Shown: piece by piece, positions 8,455 to 17,962 of the stretch | How the letters are laid out: every line of letters starts with the position of its first letter | Numbering within the stretch: the first letter of the stretch is position 1 | Assembly (NCBI GenBank): GCA_030447525.1 | Contig: JAUJOR010000011.1 | Coordinates: 91,629 to 153,724, forward strand | Reading direction: 5' to 3' | Source: Chloroflexota bacterium | GTDB taxonomy: Bacteria > Chloroflexota > UBA11872 > UBA12225 | Length of the DNA stretch: 62,096 bases | Position numbers and translations under genes: made by a program | Notes under the pieces: generated by a model | Told to the model about the DNA's origin: nothing | Databases searched by the model: none | The model's input: the letters and a program-made list of their open reading frames with translations, nothing else

Positions 8455-9948
8455 ATGAGCGGCTCGCCAGGGCGCGCACCCAGCCTCGTGGTCATCATGG
8501 TCGACCAGCTGCGGGCCTCGGCGCTGGAGCTGTATCGGGAGGCGGCGCGGGACGCCGGGCTGACCCTGGCGCGCACGGCGCACCTGGACGCCCTGGCCCG
8601 CTCCGGCGTGCGCTATCGCTGGGCGTTTACGCCCAGCCCGGTGTGCGTCCCGGCGCGGGTGGCGTTCTGGACGGGGCGCTGGCCCCACCTGACGCGCTCG
8701 CAGGACAACCGCGTCTATCTCCAAGGGGGAGAGACGCACCTGCTGGATCTGTTGCGCGAGCGTGGCTACCGGGCCGGACTGATCGGCAAGAACCACTGCT
8801 TCGACGAGCCCGCGCTGCACACCTGCTTCGATGCGTACTACCCCGTAGGCCACAACGGCCCGGCGGATGACCGGGGCGACCCGGACGTCGCCGGCGCCAA
8901 GCGCTTCATCCACAGCCTGGGCGGTCCGGGAGGCAAGGCGTACGCCGCCGGGGTGAGTCCCTACCCGGTGGAGAAACACGGCACCTGGTTGGTCGGCGAG
9001 GAGGCAGACGCCTTTCTGCGCGCCAACCGGGAGCACCCGTTTTGCGCCTGGGTCTCTATCCCTGACCCGCACACCCCTTACCAGGTGTCCGCCCCGTATG
9101 CCTCGCTCTACCCGCCAGCGGGGCTCGCCCTGCCGCCGTACGGATCGCCCGGCAACCCGGGGAAGCCGGAGCGCTTCCGCCTCTTTGCCGAGCTGATGGG
9201 GGCGCAGGACGTGCCGGACGACCACCTGCGTTTCGTGCTCTCGATCTACTATGGCATGATCGCCGTGATCGACGACGTGGTGGGCCGGCTGCTGGCCACG
9301 CTGGAGGAGCTGGGCCTGCGCCAGGACACCATCGTGATCTTCACCGCCGACCACGGGGACTATATGACTGAGCAGCGCCTGGTGCGTAAGGGGGCGTCTA
9401 TGGCCGATGCCCTGACCCACGTCCCGCTGCTCCTCTCGTACCCGCGCCGCGTGGCCGCCGGGGGCGTGTGCCATGACCTGGTAAGCCTGCTGGACGTCTT
9501 CCCCTCGCTCGTGCAGCTGATGGATCTCCCCCTGCCCCCCGGACGCAGCGGCCAGGCGCTGCCGTACGCCATGCCCGACGCTACGCCCCGGCAGGACGTC
9601 TTCTCCGAGCATGGCACGGTGCGGGGGCCCGTCGACCGCGAGGGGATCCTGGGGCACTTGCGGCAGATGGCCGCCGCCGGCAGGCCGCACGGCGCGCCGT
9701 GGCAGACGGTAGCCAGCGGTCAGAAGAAGATGGTGCGCACCCAGGAATGGAAGTACGTCCATCACGCCGGGGGCGAGAGCGAGCTCTACTCACTGCTGGA
9801 TGACCCGCACGAGCTGGTCAACCTGGCCGCCCGGCCCGAGCACAAGGAGCGAGTGCACGACTTCCGCCGCCGGCTGCTGGAGTGGGCCATGGAGACCGAG
9901 GACACCTTGCCCGCGGACACGCCCCGGGCCGACCGCAGCATGCGTTGA
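8455..9948 (+). CDS. Sulfatase, formylglycine type
   Basis: Predicted type I sulfatase. It shows SLVVIMVDQLRAS at the N-terminus, the activation motif C-V-P-A-R at residues 64-68 followed by VAFWTGRWP, GKNHCF around residue 110 and TADHGDYMTEQ near residue 298. It is 497 residues from ATG 8455; an in-frame GTG at 8419 would add 12 residues, and neither start has a strong ribosome-binding site. The FWTGRWP context is shared with the sulfatase at 17963-19465, so these two are close relatives. No signal peptide is visible, which suggests cytoplasmic action on imported material. Confidence 0.9.
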   Translation: MSGSPGRAPSLVVIMVDQLRASALELYREAARDAGLTLARTAHLDALARSGVRYRWAFTPSPVCVPARVAFWTGRWPHLTRSQDNRVYLQGGETHLLDLLRERGYRAGLIGKNHCFDEPALHTCFDAYYPVGHNGPADDRGDPDVAGAKRFIHSLGGPGGKAYAAGVSPYPVEKHGTWLVGEEADAFLRANREHPFCAWVSIPDPHTPYQVSAPYASLYPPAGLALPPYGSPGNPGKPERFRLFAELMGAQDVPDDHLRFVLSIYYGMIAVIDDVVGRLLATLEELGLRQDTIVIFTADHGDYMTEQRLVRKGASMADALTHVPLLLSYPRRVAAGGVCHDLVSLLDVFPSLVQLMDLPLPPGRSGQALPYAMPDATPRQDVFSEHGTVRGPVDREGILGHLRQMAAAGRPHGAPWQTVASGQKKMVRTQEWKYVHHAGGESELYSLLDDPHELVNLAARPEHKERVHDFRRRLLEWAMETEDTLPADTPRADRSMR

Positions 9949-9976
9949 ACCATACGGGCCCGGAGGGGGTGCGGAC

Positions 9977-11341
9977 GTGACAGACGTGACAAGACAACGA
10001 GGTGGGGCGTACTCGCGCCGGACAATCTCGCGGCGGGTGGCGACCGGGATGACCGGCGGGCTGCTGGCCGCCTGCGGGAGCCCATCCGGCGGCCCGTCCG
10101 CACCGGCGAGTCCCGCGGGACGAGTTGGACCGGGCACGACGATCACCTACCTGGGCAACCACAACCAGGCGGAGGCGCAGCTGATCGAGCCCCAGCTGCT
10201 GGCCTTCCAGGGCATGTTCCCCGGCGCCAAGGCGGAGATGACCAACCTGACCAGTGGGTACGACCAGAAGCTGCAGACGATGCTCGCCTCGGGCACCCCG
10301 CCGGACATGTTCCGCACCGGGGGCACCAGCTGGGCGCAGCTGGCCAACCAGGGGGCCATGGCTGAGATCGGCCCGCGCATCAAGCGCGACAAGTTCGACC
10401 TTTCCGACTTTATCGAGGCCGCGGTGCAGCAGTACTTCTGGAAGGGCAAGCACCTCGGCCTGGGGTCCAACGTCGGCTACAGCTTGATCTACTACAACAC
10501 GGCCTCCTTTCGCGAGAGCGGCGTGCCGGAGCCGAGCGACGACTGGGGCAAGTCCTGGAGTTGGGATGAGTTCACCGAATCCCTCAAGCGGCTGGCCAAG
10601 CGCGGCGCCGACGGCGAGCCGGAGCGCTACGGGTTCACAGACGTGGGCGAGTACCATCGCCTGCTGGTCACCAATGGGGCCCGGCTGACCAACGACGAGG
10701 AGACGCGCACCCTGTACGACTCGCCGGAGGGGATCGAGACCTGGGAGTGGATGTACGATCTCGTCCACGGCCACAAGGTGGCGCAGAACCCCCTTACCCA
10801 CAAGGACCTGTCCCCGGCGAACGCCTTTATCCAGGCTCGGGCGGCTACCTGGGTGAAGTCCACCGCCACCGGGACAACGCAGCTGGTGCCCCAGAGGGAC
10901 CTCGCCTGGAACGTTGCCCCCACGCCCCGGGGGCCCCGCCTCAGGGCGGAGAAGTGGATCTACGGCGGGGGCAGCGCCTGGTGGATTGCCACCGGCTCCG
11001 CGGCGGTGGATGCCACCTGGGAGCTCCTCAAGCACCTGGAGTCGCCTGAGGTGGGGAAGAGCTTTGCCCTGGGAGGCTTCGCGCCCATCCGCTCCTCCGT
11101 ACTCCACTCCCCCGCCTGGCTGCGTTCCGATCAACCCCCTGCGAGCAAGCGCCCGCTGGTGGATGGCCTGAAGCGGTTGCTGCCCTTCCCGAAGCTCACC
11201 AACTGGGCCACGTTCAGCAAGGCCATCGACGACGAGGTGCAGGCCCTGTGGCGGGGCGAGCGTCGCGGCCGGGAGGTGGCGCAGCGCATCCGCCAGGCGA
11301 CCGATCCGCTCCTGGCCGAGCACCAGCGGGCCATCAAGTAG
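9977..11341 (+). CDS. ABC transporter sugar-binding lipoprotein (family 1), Tat-type signal
   Basis: Second extracytoplasmic sugar-binding protein. Starts at GTG 9977, 10 bases after GGAGG and 28 bases after the sulfatase stop, so it is probably co-transcribed with it. Residues 10-33 contain two RR pairs (SRRTISRRVATGMTGGLLAAC) ending in a lipobox Cys. The mature part has LLAFQGMFPGAKAEM and the GYDQKLQTMLASGTPPDM segment typical of family 1 binding proteins. It has 454 residues. It is clearly different in sequence from the binding protein at 6905-8341, so a different ligand is likely. The stop overlaps by 8 bases the 3' end of the convergent sulfatase. Confidence 0.87.
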   Translation: MTDVTRQRGGAYSRRTISRRVATGMTGGLLAACGSPSGGPSAPASPAGRVGPGTTITYLGNHNQAEAQLIEPQLLAFQGMFPGAKAEMTNLTSGYDQKLQTMLASGTPPDMFRTGGTSWAQLANQGAMAEIGPRIKRDKFDLSDFIEAAVQQYFWKGKHLGLGSNVGYSLIYYNTASFRESGVPEPSDDWGKSWSWDEFTESLKRLAKRGADGEPERYGFTDVGEYHRLLVTNGARLTNDEETRTLYDSPEGIETWEWMYDLVHGHKVAQNPLTHKDLSPANAFIQARAATWVKSTATGTTQLVPQRDLAWNVAPTPRGPRLRAEKWIYGGGSAWWIATGSAAVDATWELLKHLESPEVGKSFALGGFAPIRSSVLHSPAWLRSDQPPASKRPLVDGLKRLLPFPKLTNWATFSKAIDDEVQALWRGERRGREVAQRIRQATDPLLAEHQRAIK

Positions 11342-12815
11342 GGCTGAGCCAGGGGTTCCGCTCTGGGGGCAGGAGGGCCAGGGCGCCGCCGGTGCGCGGG
11401 CCACTCGGGCTGGCCGCGCGCGGCCCTGGCTCCCAGCAGGCCAGCTCGGGACGTAGCAGCGGGTCGACCTCGCCGGGGGCCAGTTGACCGGCCACCCACG
11501 CCCCCAGCTCCCCGTCCATGTCACGCACCACCTCCGGCAGCTCCCCGGCGAGATCCTGCGTCTCGTCGGGGTCGGCGGCGAGGTCGTAGAGCTCGTGCCA
11601 GGTGATGCGGCGCGGTTGGGGACGGGCCAGGGCCAGCCCGCCGGTGAACTTGTGGATCAGCTTGTAGCGAGGTGTGCGCAGGGAGCGGGAGGCCAGGTAG
11701 CGCGTCCACTCGGAGACGGTGCGCTGGTGCAGAGCAGGGACGTCTCCGCGGGCCAGGGGGAGCAGGCTGCGCCCCTGGAAGGTCACCGGAGGGGCGATCC
11801 CGGCCAGGTCGAGCAGGGTGGGCGCGACGTCGATCGCCTGGGAGAGGGCCGTCACCACCCTCCCGGCAGGGAGTCCGGCGCTCCGCGAGGCGCTTTCCGG
11901 AGCGCCGGACGGCGAGACGCCGGGCGCGCGGATGATCAAGGGGACGCGGACGGTGGCCTCGTACAGCTCGTCGTGGGCAAAGGGCACGCGGTGCTCGGCC
12001 ATGCTCTCCCCGTGATCGGCGGTCAGGGCGACCACGGCCTGCTCGGCGATGCCTAGCCGCTCCAGGTGGTCAAGCAGCTCGCCGAAGCGGTGATCGAAGT
12101 AGGCTATCCCGCCGTCGTAGGCGTCGATACGGGCGCGCGCCTCTGGCGTCACCTCAGCCACCGGGCCCCAGGCGGAGACGTATTCCCCGCCCCCGGGCGC
12201 CGGGTGGACGGGCACCTCGCGCCCGATCCGCTGCGCCGGGTACTCAGCGCCGAACGGCTTCGGGGCGAGGTAGGGGCTGTGGACGTCCCAATAATGGATA
12301 AAGAGGAAGAAGCTCTCGCCGGCGTGCTGCTCGAGCCAGGGGAACAGCCGGCGGTGCAGCACGTCGGCGCCGACCATGCGTTGGATACCCGGCGTCACCG
12401 AGACGTGGTACTCATAGCCCCGCACGAACCACTTGGGATGGTTGGGGAAGTTGGCCAGGTTGTCGAATGAGGCCGTTAGCGTCCCCCCGCCGACGTAGCG
12501 CCCGTCGGCGATCTCGATGGGCGGCCCGGCGGCGCGGAACAGATCTGCCAGCACCGGTGTGGTGTCGTCCAGGGCCACCGGGAAGTTGGGGTTCTGCCCG
12601 GACGGGTTGGCCAGCACCTTATGGGTGGTGCCGAATTGCCCGCTGACCAGGCTGGTGAAAGAGGGCAGCGTGTAGGGCGCCTGGCTGACGTGGTTGTGGA
12701 AGCGCACGCCCTCGGCGGCGAAGCGGTCGATGCGCGGGCTGGTGGACCGGAAGTAGCCGTAGCACCCCAGGTGGTCGGCTCTCAGCGTGTCGCTTACCAC
12801 CAGGATCACTTGCAC
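11334..12815 (-). CDS. Sulfatase-like hydrolase lacking the formylglycine cysteine
   Basis: Sulfatase-fold protein of 493 residues from GTG 12815 (GGGGA upstream). The metal sites look intact: ILVVSDTLRADHLG at the start and TADHGESMAEH near residue 267. Where type I sulfatases have C-x-P-x-R, this protein reads T-L-P-S-F (residues 49-53) followed by TSLVSG, so both the convertible Cys and the Arg are missing. It therefore probably does not depend on FGE and may be a phosphohydrolase or phosphonate-type enzyme, or catalyse sulfate release differently. The C-terminal 40 residues are Pro/Gly-rich. It is convergent with the binding protein at 9977. Confidence 0.88.
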   Translation of the reverse strand: MQVILVVSDTLRADHLGCYGYFRSTSPRIDRFAAEGVRFHNHVSQAPYTLPSFTSLVSGQFGTTHKVLANPSGQNPNFPVALDDTTPVLADLFRAAGPPIEIADGRYVGGGTLTASFDNLANFPNHPKWFVRGYEYHVSVTPGIQRMVGADVLHRRLFPWLEQHAGESFFLFIHYWDVHSPYLAPKPFGAEYPAQRIGREVPVHPAPGGGEYVSAWGPVAEVTPEARARIDAYDGGIAYFDHRFGELLDHLERLGIAEQAVVALTADHGESMAEHRVPFAHDELYEATVRVPLIIRAPGVSPSGAPESASRSAGLPAGRVVTALSQAIDVAPTLLDLAGIAPPVTFQGRSLLPLARGDVPALHQRTVSEWTRYLASRSLRTPRYKLIHKFTGGLALARPQPRRITWHELYDLAADPDETQDLAGELPEVVRDMDGELGAWVAGQLAPGEVDPLLRPELACWEPGPRAASPSGPRTGGALALLPPERNPWLSPT

Positions 12816-13036
12816 GTCGGTCCCCTTCCCCGCCCCGCGCGTCTGCTTCGTCCTGCGCCCCGGCGCCGGGCGTCCTTAACGGATCGCTACTCTAGGTACC
12901 TCAAGGTGGGTAGGTCTTCGACCCAAGGATGGCACGTGCAGCGATCCCTGCATCGGCCACCTGCTCCGGCCAATGGAAGTGCATCGTACCTGTCGGGGGC
13001 GTTTACGGCGAGCCCCCGCATGCTACTGGGGGAGCG

Positions 13037-14230
13037 ATGCCGGACGACGACGAGGGGATGACGATCGCGGAGCGACGGAAGTACCTGAAGCGGATGCAGG
13101 GGCGGTACTGGGCGCCGACCGCGCGGGGCGGGGACGACTGCTGGACGAGATGGCAGCGGTGACCGGGCTGCATCGCAAGAGTCTGCTGCGCCTGCTGGCG
13201 CCGGGCGGGCTGGACCGCTGGCCCCGGCGGCAGCGGGGACGGGTGTACGGCCATCTGGTGGACGACGCGCTGCGCGTGATCTGGGAGAGCCTCGATTACG
13301 TCTGCGCGGAGGCGCTCACCCCCGCCCTGTTGGCCACGGCGCGTGCTGCTGGCGCCCACGGCGAGGTGCGGCTGACGGACGAGCCTGGCAGCCCAGTTGG
13401 GGCGGATCAGCATCGCGAGCGTGCAACGCCGGCTGACGCGGCTGGCGCAGGACACGCCTCGCCTCCCGCGCCTGGGGCCGGAGCGGGCCAACCGCGTCAA
13501 CCAGGTGGCGCGCCAGATCCCGATGCGCGCCTGGCGTGGGACGAAGCGCGCCAGGGCACTTCGAGGTGGACCTCGTCCATCATAGTGGGCCGGTCACCGA
13601 CGGCGAGTACCTGCACACGTTGCAGGCTCGTCGACGTGGCCACGGGCTGGAGCGAGCGGGTGGCCGTGCTCGGCGCAGCCAGCGGGCGATGGAAGAAGCC
13701 TTCCGGCGCGTGCTCGACCGACTGCCCTTCCCCGTCCGCGAAGCTGCACCCCGACAACGGCGGCGAGTTCCTCAATAACCATCTCGTGCGGTTCTGGGGC
13801 GAGGCCAGCACCGGCCTGACGCTGTCGCGCTCGCGCCCGTATCAGAAGAACGACAACCGCTTCGTGGAGCAGAAGAACGACACCCTGGTGCGGGCGTACC
13901 TCGGCCACGGGCGGCTCGACACCCCCGCCCAGGCCGACGCGCTCAACGCCCTCTACGACCAGATGTGGACCTACTACAACCTGTTCCAGCCAGTGCTCCA
14001 TCTGGTAGCGAAGACGATCGACCCGGCGGAGCCGACTCAGGTACGGCGGACCTGGGACGCCCGCGCAGACGCCGTTCGCGCGCCTGTGCGCCGCGCCGGG
14101 GAGGCTGTCGGCCGCGCGCCAACTCGACCTGGCGCAGGTGCGCGACCGCACCAACCCTCGGGTGCTCCGCCGGGCGATTTACGCGGGGCTCGACCAGCCT
14201 GCTCGCGCCACCGCCGCTGCCGACCGCTGA
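13037..14230 (+). pseudogene. Degraded integrase-core (DDE) transposase
   Basis: Parts of one transposase with a retroviral-integrase catalytic core are scattered over three frames. In order: MTIAERRKYLKRMQGRYW; then DEMAAVTGLHRKSLLRLL; then SIASVQRRLTRLAQ; then HFEVDLVHHSG with the first catalytic Asp; LVDVATGW; KLHPDNGGEFLNNHL with the second Asp; FVEQKNDTLVRAYLGHGR with the catalytic Glu; and a tail LDLAQVRDRTNPRVLRRAI ending at TGA 14228. At least four frame changes make it non-functional. The domain order matches ISNCY/IS481-like transposases common in Chloroflexi and Actinobacteria (family assignment tentative). A short hairpin (cgggggc/gcccccg near 12996-13020) lies upstream. Confidence 0.85.
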
Positions 14231-14627
14231 AAACGTCCGGCGGGAGGCCACGGCGGCGTAAGCGCGGGTCGCCGCCCCAGCCGGCCGGCGGGCGCGCCCT
14301 GCCGGCGACCAACGTCCGAAACGAGGCTGACGCACACGACACGAAACGAAAGGAGCGGCCTCGCCCGGTAGCATTTTCATTTGAAGGAACCGTCCCCCGA
14401 ATTGCCTCCTCGGTAACATTCTCATTTGACTTGACACGGCCCCTGGTGCCGGGCGAGCGCTGTTGGCCGGTGCCTGGATGCGGCACCGTGGCCGTGGGGT
14501 GGATCAATGCTATCCTGGCCGGCGGCGTATCTGTGGGGGGAGTGCATGCCGGTCCAGGCGCGGCGCGGGCCGCCGTTGCCGGGAGGCGCCATGCCGTATC
14601 GTCCGGCGTTGCCGGCGGAGAGAGATC
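14231..14627. other. Gap holding the right end of the decayed insertion sequence
   Basis: About 400 bases with no gene I can support. It contains two similar 18-base motifs described separately, which look like the insertion-sequence end. Nothing else is recognised. Confidence 0.5.
14367..14429. repeat. Two 18-bp direct repeats, probable insertion-sequence terminal motifs
   Basis: ggtagcattttcatttga (14367-14384) and ggtaacattctcatttga (14412-14429) match at 16 of 18 bases. They are AT-rich in an otherwise GC-rich setting and follow the decayed transposase, as expected for transposase-binding sites at an insertion-sequence end. I did not find a matching inverted copy on the left side. Confidence 0.6.
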
Positions 14628-16238
14628 ATGAGTCAGACGACCGCCGGCCGGCCCAACATCGTCGTCATCCTGGTAGACGACATGGGCTACTCGGATATCG
14701 GCTGCTACGGCTCCGAGATCCGCACGCCCAACCTGGACGGCCTGGCGGCCGGCGGGCTGCGCCTGACGCAGATGTACAACGGGGCCCGCTGCTGCCCCAC
14801 CCGCGCCTCGCTCCTCACCGGGCTGTACCCGCACCAGGCGGGGGTCGGCCACATGGTCAGCGACCTGGGCGCGCCCTCGTACCAGGGCTTTCTCAACGAT
14901 CGCTGTGTGACCGTGGCGGAAGCGCTGCGCCCGGCCGGCTACCGCACCATCATGTCCGGGAAGTGGCACGTCGGCGGGCAGTACTCCACCCGGCCGGCGG
15001 ACTGGAAAGCCGGCCAGCCGGGCTTCCCGCGTCCGATTGACCGGGGCTTCGACCACCACTTCGGCACCCTCGCCGGGGCCGGCAGCTACTTCAACCCCCA
15101 CACGCTGATCCGCGACGCGGCCTTCGTCGAGCCCGAGGGCGATGACTTCTACTACACCGACGCCATCGGCGAGTACGCCGCCGCGCAGATCGAGCGGGCC
15201 GCCGGGGATGGCGTCCCTTTTTTCCTCTACGCCGCCTACACGGCGCCCCACTGGCCCCTGCACGCCTTCCCGGAGGACATCGCCCGCTACCGCGGGCGCT
15301 ATCTTGATGGCTGGGACGCCCTGCGCGACACGCGCCACGCCCGCCTGAAGGAGCTGGGCCTGCTGTCCGGTGGATGGGCCCTGTCCCCGCGCGACCCCCA
15401 GGCGCCAAGCTGGGCCGACGCCCCGGACAAGGATTGGGAGGACGCCCGCATGGCCGTCTACGCCGCCCAGGTGGAGCGTATGGACGGGAGCGTGGGCAAG
15501 ATCCTGGGCGCCCTCCGGGGGCAGGGGCTGGAGGAGGACACGCTGGTGATGTTCCTCTCCGACAACGGGGGCTGCGCCGAGCTCTTGCGCGAGGACGGGC
15601 CCCAGGGCTCCGCGCCCTCGCAGACCCGCGACGGCCGCCCGGTGCGCACCGGCAACGTCCGCGGCCTGATGCCCGGTCCGGCGGACACCTTCATGAGCTA
15701 CGATTTGCCCTGGGCCAACGCCAGCAACACCCCGTTCCGCCTCTACAAGCATTGGGTGCACGAGGGGGGCATCGCCACTCCCTTCATCGCCCACTGGCCG
15801 GCCGTGATCTCCGGTGGCGGTGACCCGCGCCGGCCGGCGATCGCCCATGCCCCCTGCCACCTGATCGATCTGATGGCCACCTGCCTGGACGCCGCCGGCG
15901 TGCCCTACCCCCAGGAGCACGCCGGTCAACCGACCACTCCCCTGGAGGGCGAGAGCCTGCTGCCCCTCTTCCGGGGTGATCTGAGCTGGAGTCGCGCCCG
16001 GCCCATCTGCTGGGAGCACGAGGGGAACCGGGCGGTGCGCCAGGGGCGATGGAAGCTGGTCTCCAAGTTTCCCGGCCCCTGGGAGCTCTACGACATGGAT
16101 GCCGACCGCACCGAGCTGCACGATCTCGCCGCCGACCACGCCGGTACGGCGGCGGAGCTGGCCGCCATCTATGATGCCTGGGCAGGGCGCTGCGGCGTGC
16201 TCCCCTGGGAGGAAATCCGGCCCCGCCGGCGTCCGTAG
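14628..16238 (+). CDS. Arylsulfatase, formylglycine type
   Basis: Predicted arylsulfatase A-like enzyme, 536 residues from ATG 14628 (cggagagag upstream). It has NIVVILVDDMGYSDIGCYG with the DD metal pair, activation motif C-C-P-T-R at residues 55-59 followed by ASLLTGLYPHQAGVGHM, SGKWHVGG near residue 112, APHWPLHAF and MFLSDNGGCAE for the second metal site, and the TPFRLYKHWVHEGGIATPFIAHWP region near the C-terminus. This is the classic AslA/BetC architecture at full length. Longer in-frame upstream starts exist but overlap the insertion-sequence end and lack homology. No signal peptide is apparent from this start. Confidence 0.93.
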   Translation: MSQTTAGRPNIVVILVDDMGYSDIGCYGSEIRTPNLDGLAAGGLRLTQMYNGARCCPTRASLLTGLYPHQAGVGHMVSDLGAPSYQGFLNDRCVTVAEALRPAGYRTIMSGKWHVGGQYSTRPADWKAGQPGFPRPIDRGFDHHFGTLAGAGSYFNPHTLIRDAAFVEPEGDDFYYTDAIGEYAAAQIERAAGDGVPFFLYAAYTAPHWPLHAFPEDIARYRGRYLDGWDALRDTRHARLKELGLLSGGWALSPRDPQAPSWADAPDKDWEDARMAVYAAQVERMDGSVGKILGALRGQGLEEDTLVMFLSDNGGCAELLREDGPQGSAPSQTRDGRPVRTGNVRGLMPGPADTFMSYDLPWANASNTPFRLYKHWVHEGGIATPFIAHWPAVISGGGDPRRPAIAHAPCHLIDLMATCLDAAGVPYPQEHAGQPTTPLEGESLLPLFRGDLSWSRARPICWEHEGNRAVRQGRWKLVSKFPGPWELYDMDADRTELHDLAADHAGTAAELAAIYDAWAGRCGVLPWEEIRPRRRP

Positions 16239-16621
16239 CCGGCTCCTCGGGCCGGCGTTGTCCAGCCCGGTCTTGAAGCAGAGGTGCCGCTCCGCAGACT
16301 GCTTCGGCGCATCGTCTGTCCCTGCGAGGGAGTCGTTTGTAGACCCTCCAGCTGAGAGATGCGTGCAGGAGTACCCCGGCCGCCCTTAGCACAGGCAGGG
16401 CCTTTTCATCAGGGGTAGGCGGTGGGTCCGGGTCATCCCCAGCGCAGCGAGGGATCAGCGAGTCGTTCCACCGTCCGTGGACCGGCGGCCCGGATGCCTC
16501 GCGGGGCTCGGCATGACCGCGCCGCGGGCGGTGCCCCAGGAGCGGCTCTGATGAACAGGGCCTGGGTAGCGAGGGGCGCTCCATTGCCCCATCCGCCGGG
16601 CGTCACTTACACTGCGCCGGT
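16239..16621. other. Intergenic gap containing a miniature palindromic element
   Basis: No gene supported. The gap between the arylsulfatase and the next gene is mostly the 169-bp element described separately; the remaining sequence shows nothing recognisable. Confidence 0.6.
16396..16564. mobile_element. 169-bp MITE-like palindromic element, copy A
   Basis: The ends are inverted repeats: cagggccttttcatcag (16396-16412) and ctgatgaacagggcctg (16548-16564) pair at 15 of 17 positions. The inner halves are also imperfect inverted copies, each holding a ggtcat...gcgagg.atc motif, so the whole element could fold into one hairpin. A second copy of exactly the same length lies at 35356-35524. It has no coding capacity. 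No target-site duplication is obvious around this copy. Confidence 0.8.
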
Positions 16622-17923
16622 ATGCCCGACCGACGCAAGCGCGTCGCCGCCGTCGTCACCGAGTACCGGCCGCTGGCCCACGCCGAGAACATCGTCAACA
16701 AGCTGCTGGAGGGGTATCTCCTCCACTGGGTACACGTCCCCCCGCGTGTGCAAGTGGCCTCGCTCTACACCGACCAGGTGCCGCTGGACGACATCGGCGT
16801 AAACATCGCCCAGCGACACGGCGTGCCCATCTACCCCACCATCCGCGAGGCCCTCACGCTGGGGGGCGCTGAGCTGGCGGTGGACGGCGTGGTGCTGCTG
16901 GGCGAGCACGGGGACTACCCGCTCAACGAGAAGGGGCAGCGGATGTACCCCCGCCGGCGGTTCTTCGAGGAGAGCGTGGCCGTCTTCCGGGACAGCGGCC
17001 AGGTAGTCCCCGTCTTCAACGACAAGCACCTGGCCTACAGCTGGGACGACGCCAAGTGGATCTATGACACGGCCACGTCCATGCGCATCCCAATGATGGC
17101 CGGCTCCTCGATGCCCCTCTCCTTCCGTTCGCCCCCGATGGAGGTGCCCCTCGGTGCCCCGGTGGAGGAGATCGTGGTGGTGGCGGACGGAGGGTTGGAG
17201 TCCTATGGGTTCCACGCCCTGGAGATCGCCCAGTGCCTGGCCGAGCGCCGTCGCGACTACGAGACCGGCGTGGGCGCGGTGCGCTGCCTGGCCGGCGAGG
17301 CGTTCTGGGCGGCGCTCGATGCGGGTGACCAATGGTCGCCTGAGCTTCAGGGGGCGGCGCTGGCGGCCGTGGGACACGCCGGCGGGACGCTGCGGGAGCG
17401 CTACGAGTCCGGCGCGGACGCGCAGGAGGCGCAGCGCCGCCTGGGCGCCACGCAGCCCCAATCCTGGCTGCGGCACGGACCCGGCCCCGCCCGGCCCCGC
17501 CCGGCGCCGCCCGCGGCCGGGCGGGGCAGTGGGGGCGCACCGGCCCGGCGGGAGTGGGCCGCCTTCCAGGTGGAGTACCTGGACGGGCTGCGCGTCACCG
17601 TGCTGATGATCGGGGGGTACGTCGTGCGCCGCGGGGTAGCGCTGCGCATCCGCGGTGAGGACGCCCCATGGGCGACGTGGTTCCTGCAGCAGCGCCGCCG
17701 GGACCAGCTCTGGCACTTCGATCACCAGGTCGACCACATCGAGCGCATGGTGGAGACCGGGCGCGCCCCCTACCCGCTGGAGCGCACGCTGCTCACCACC
17801 GGCTTGATCGATGCCCTGATGACCTCGCTCCACGAGGGCGGCCGGCGGATTGAGACGCCCCACCTGGCCATCCGCTACGCCCCGGCGGAGGCCACGGTGC
17901 GCCTCTCCGCGTTCAGCTACTGA
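16622..17923 (+). CDS. Conserved hypothetical protein of the sulfatase island
   Basis: 433 residues, complete. I do not recognise a named domain. Residues 1-60 (KRVAAVVTEYRPLAHAENIVNKLLEG) and 70-130 alternate like a Rossmann-type alpha/beta sheet. GVVLLGEHGDYPLNEKGQ and FNDKHLAYSWDDAKWIYD contain conserved-looking acidic and His residues, and ESYGFHALEIAQCLAERR another conserved stretch. Residues 265-305 are a Pro/Ala/Gly linker, followed by a C-terminal domain of about 130 residues. It sits between two sulfatases. It could be a carbohydrate-related oxidoreductase-fold protein (weak inference). No clear Shine-Dalgarno sequence precedes ATG 16622. Confidence 0.75.
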   Translation: MPDRRKRVAAVVTEYRPLAHAENIVNKLLEGYLLHWVHVPPRVQVASLYTDQVPLDDIGVNIAQRHGVPIYPTIREALTLGGAELAVDGVVLLGEHGDYPLNEKGQRMYPRRRFFEESVAVFRDSGQVVPVFNDKHLAYSWDDAKWIYDTATSMRIPMMAGSSMPLSFRSPPMEVPLGAPVEEIVVVADGGLESYGFHALEIAQCLAERRRDYETGVGAVRCLAGEAFWAALDAGDQWSPELQGAALAAVGHAGGTLRERYESGADAQEAQRRLGATQPQSWLRHGPGPARPRPAPPAAGRGSGGAPARREWAAFQVEYLDGLRVTVLMIGGYVVRRGVALRIRGEDAPWATWFLQQRRRDQLWHFDHQVDHIERMVETGRAPYPLERTLLTTGLIDALMTSLHEGGRRIETPHLAIRYAPAEATVRLSAFSY

Positions 17924-17962
17924 ACAGGTTCAGCGCTCGGCGGACGCTCCACGGCTGCGCCC

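Noticed and set aside
14037..16139. 700-codon minus-strand open frame
   Set aside because: Antisense to the arylsulfatase and the transposase remnant; no recognisable motif.
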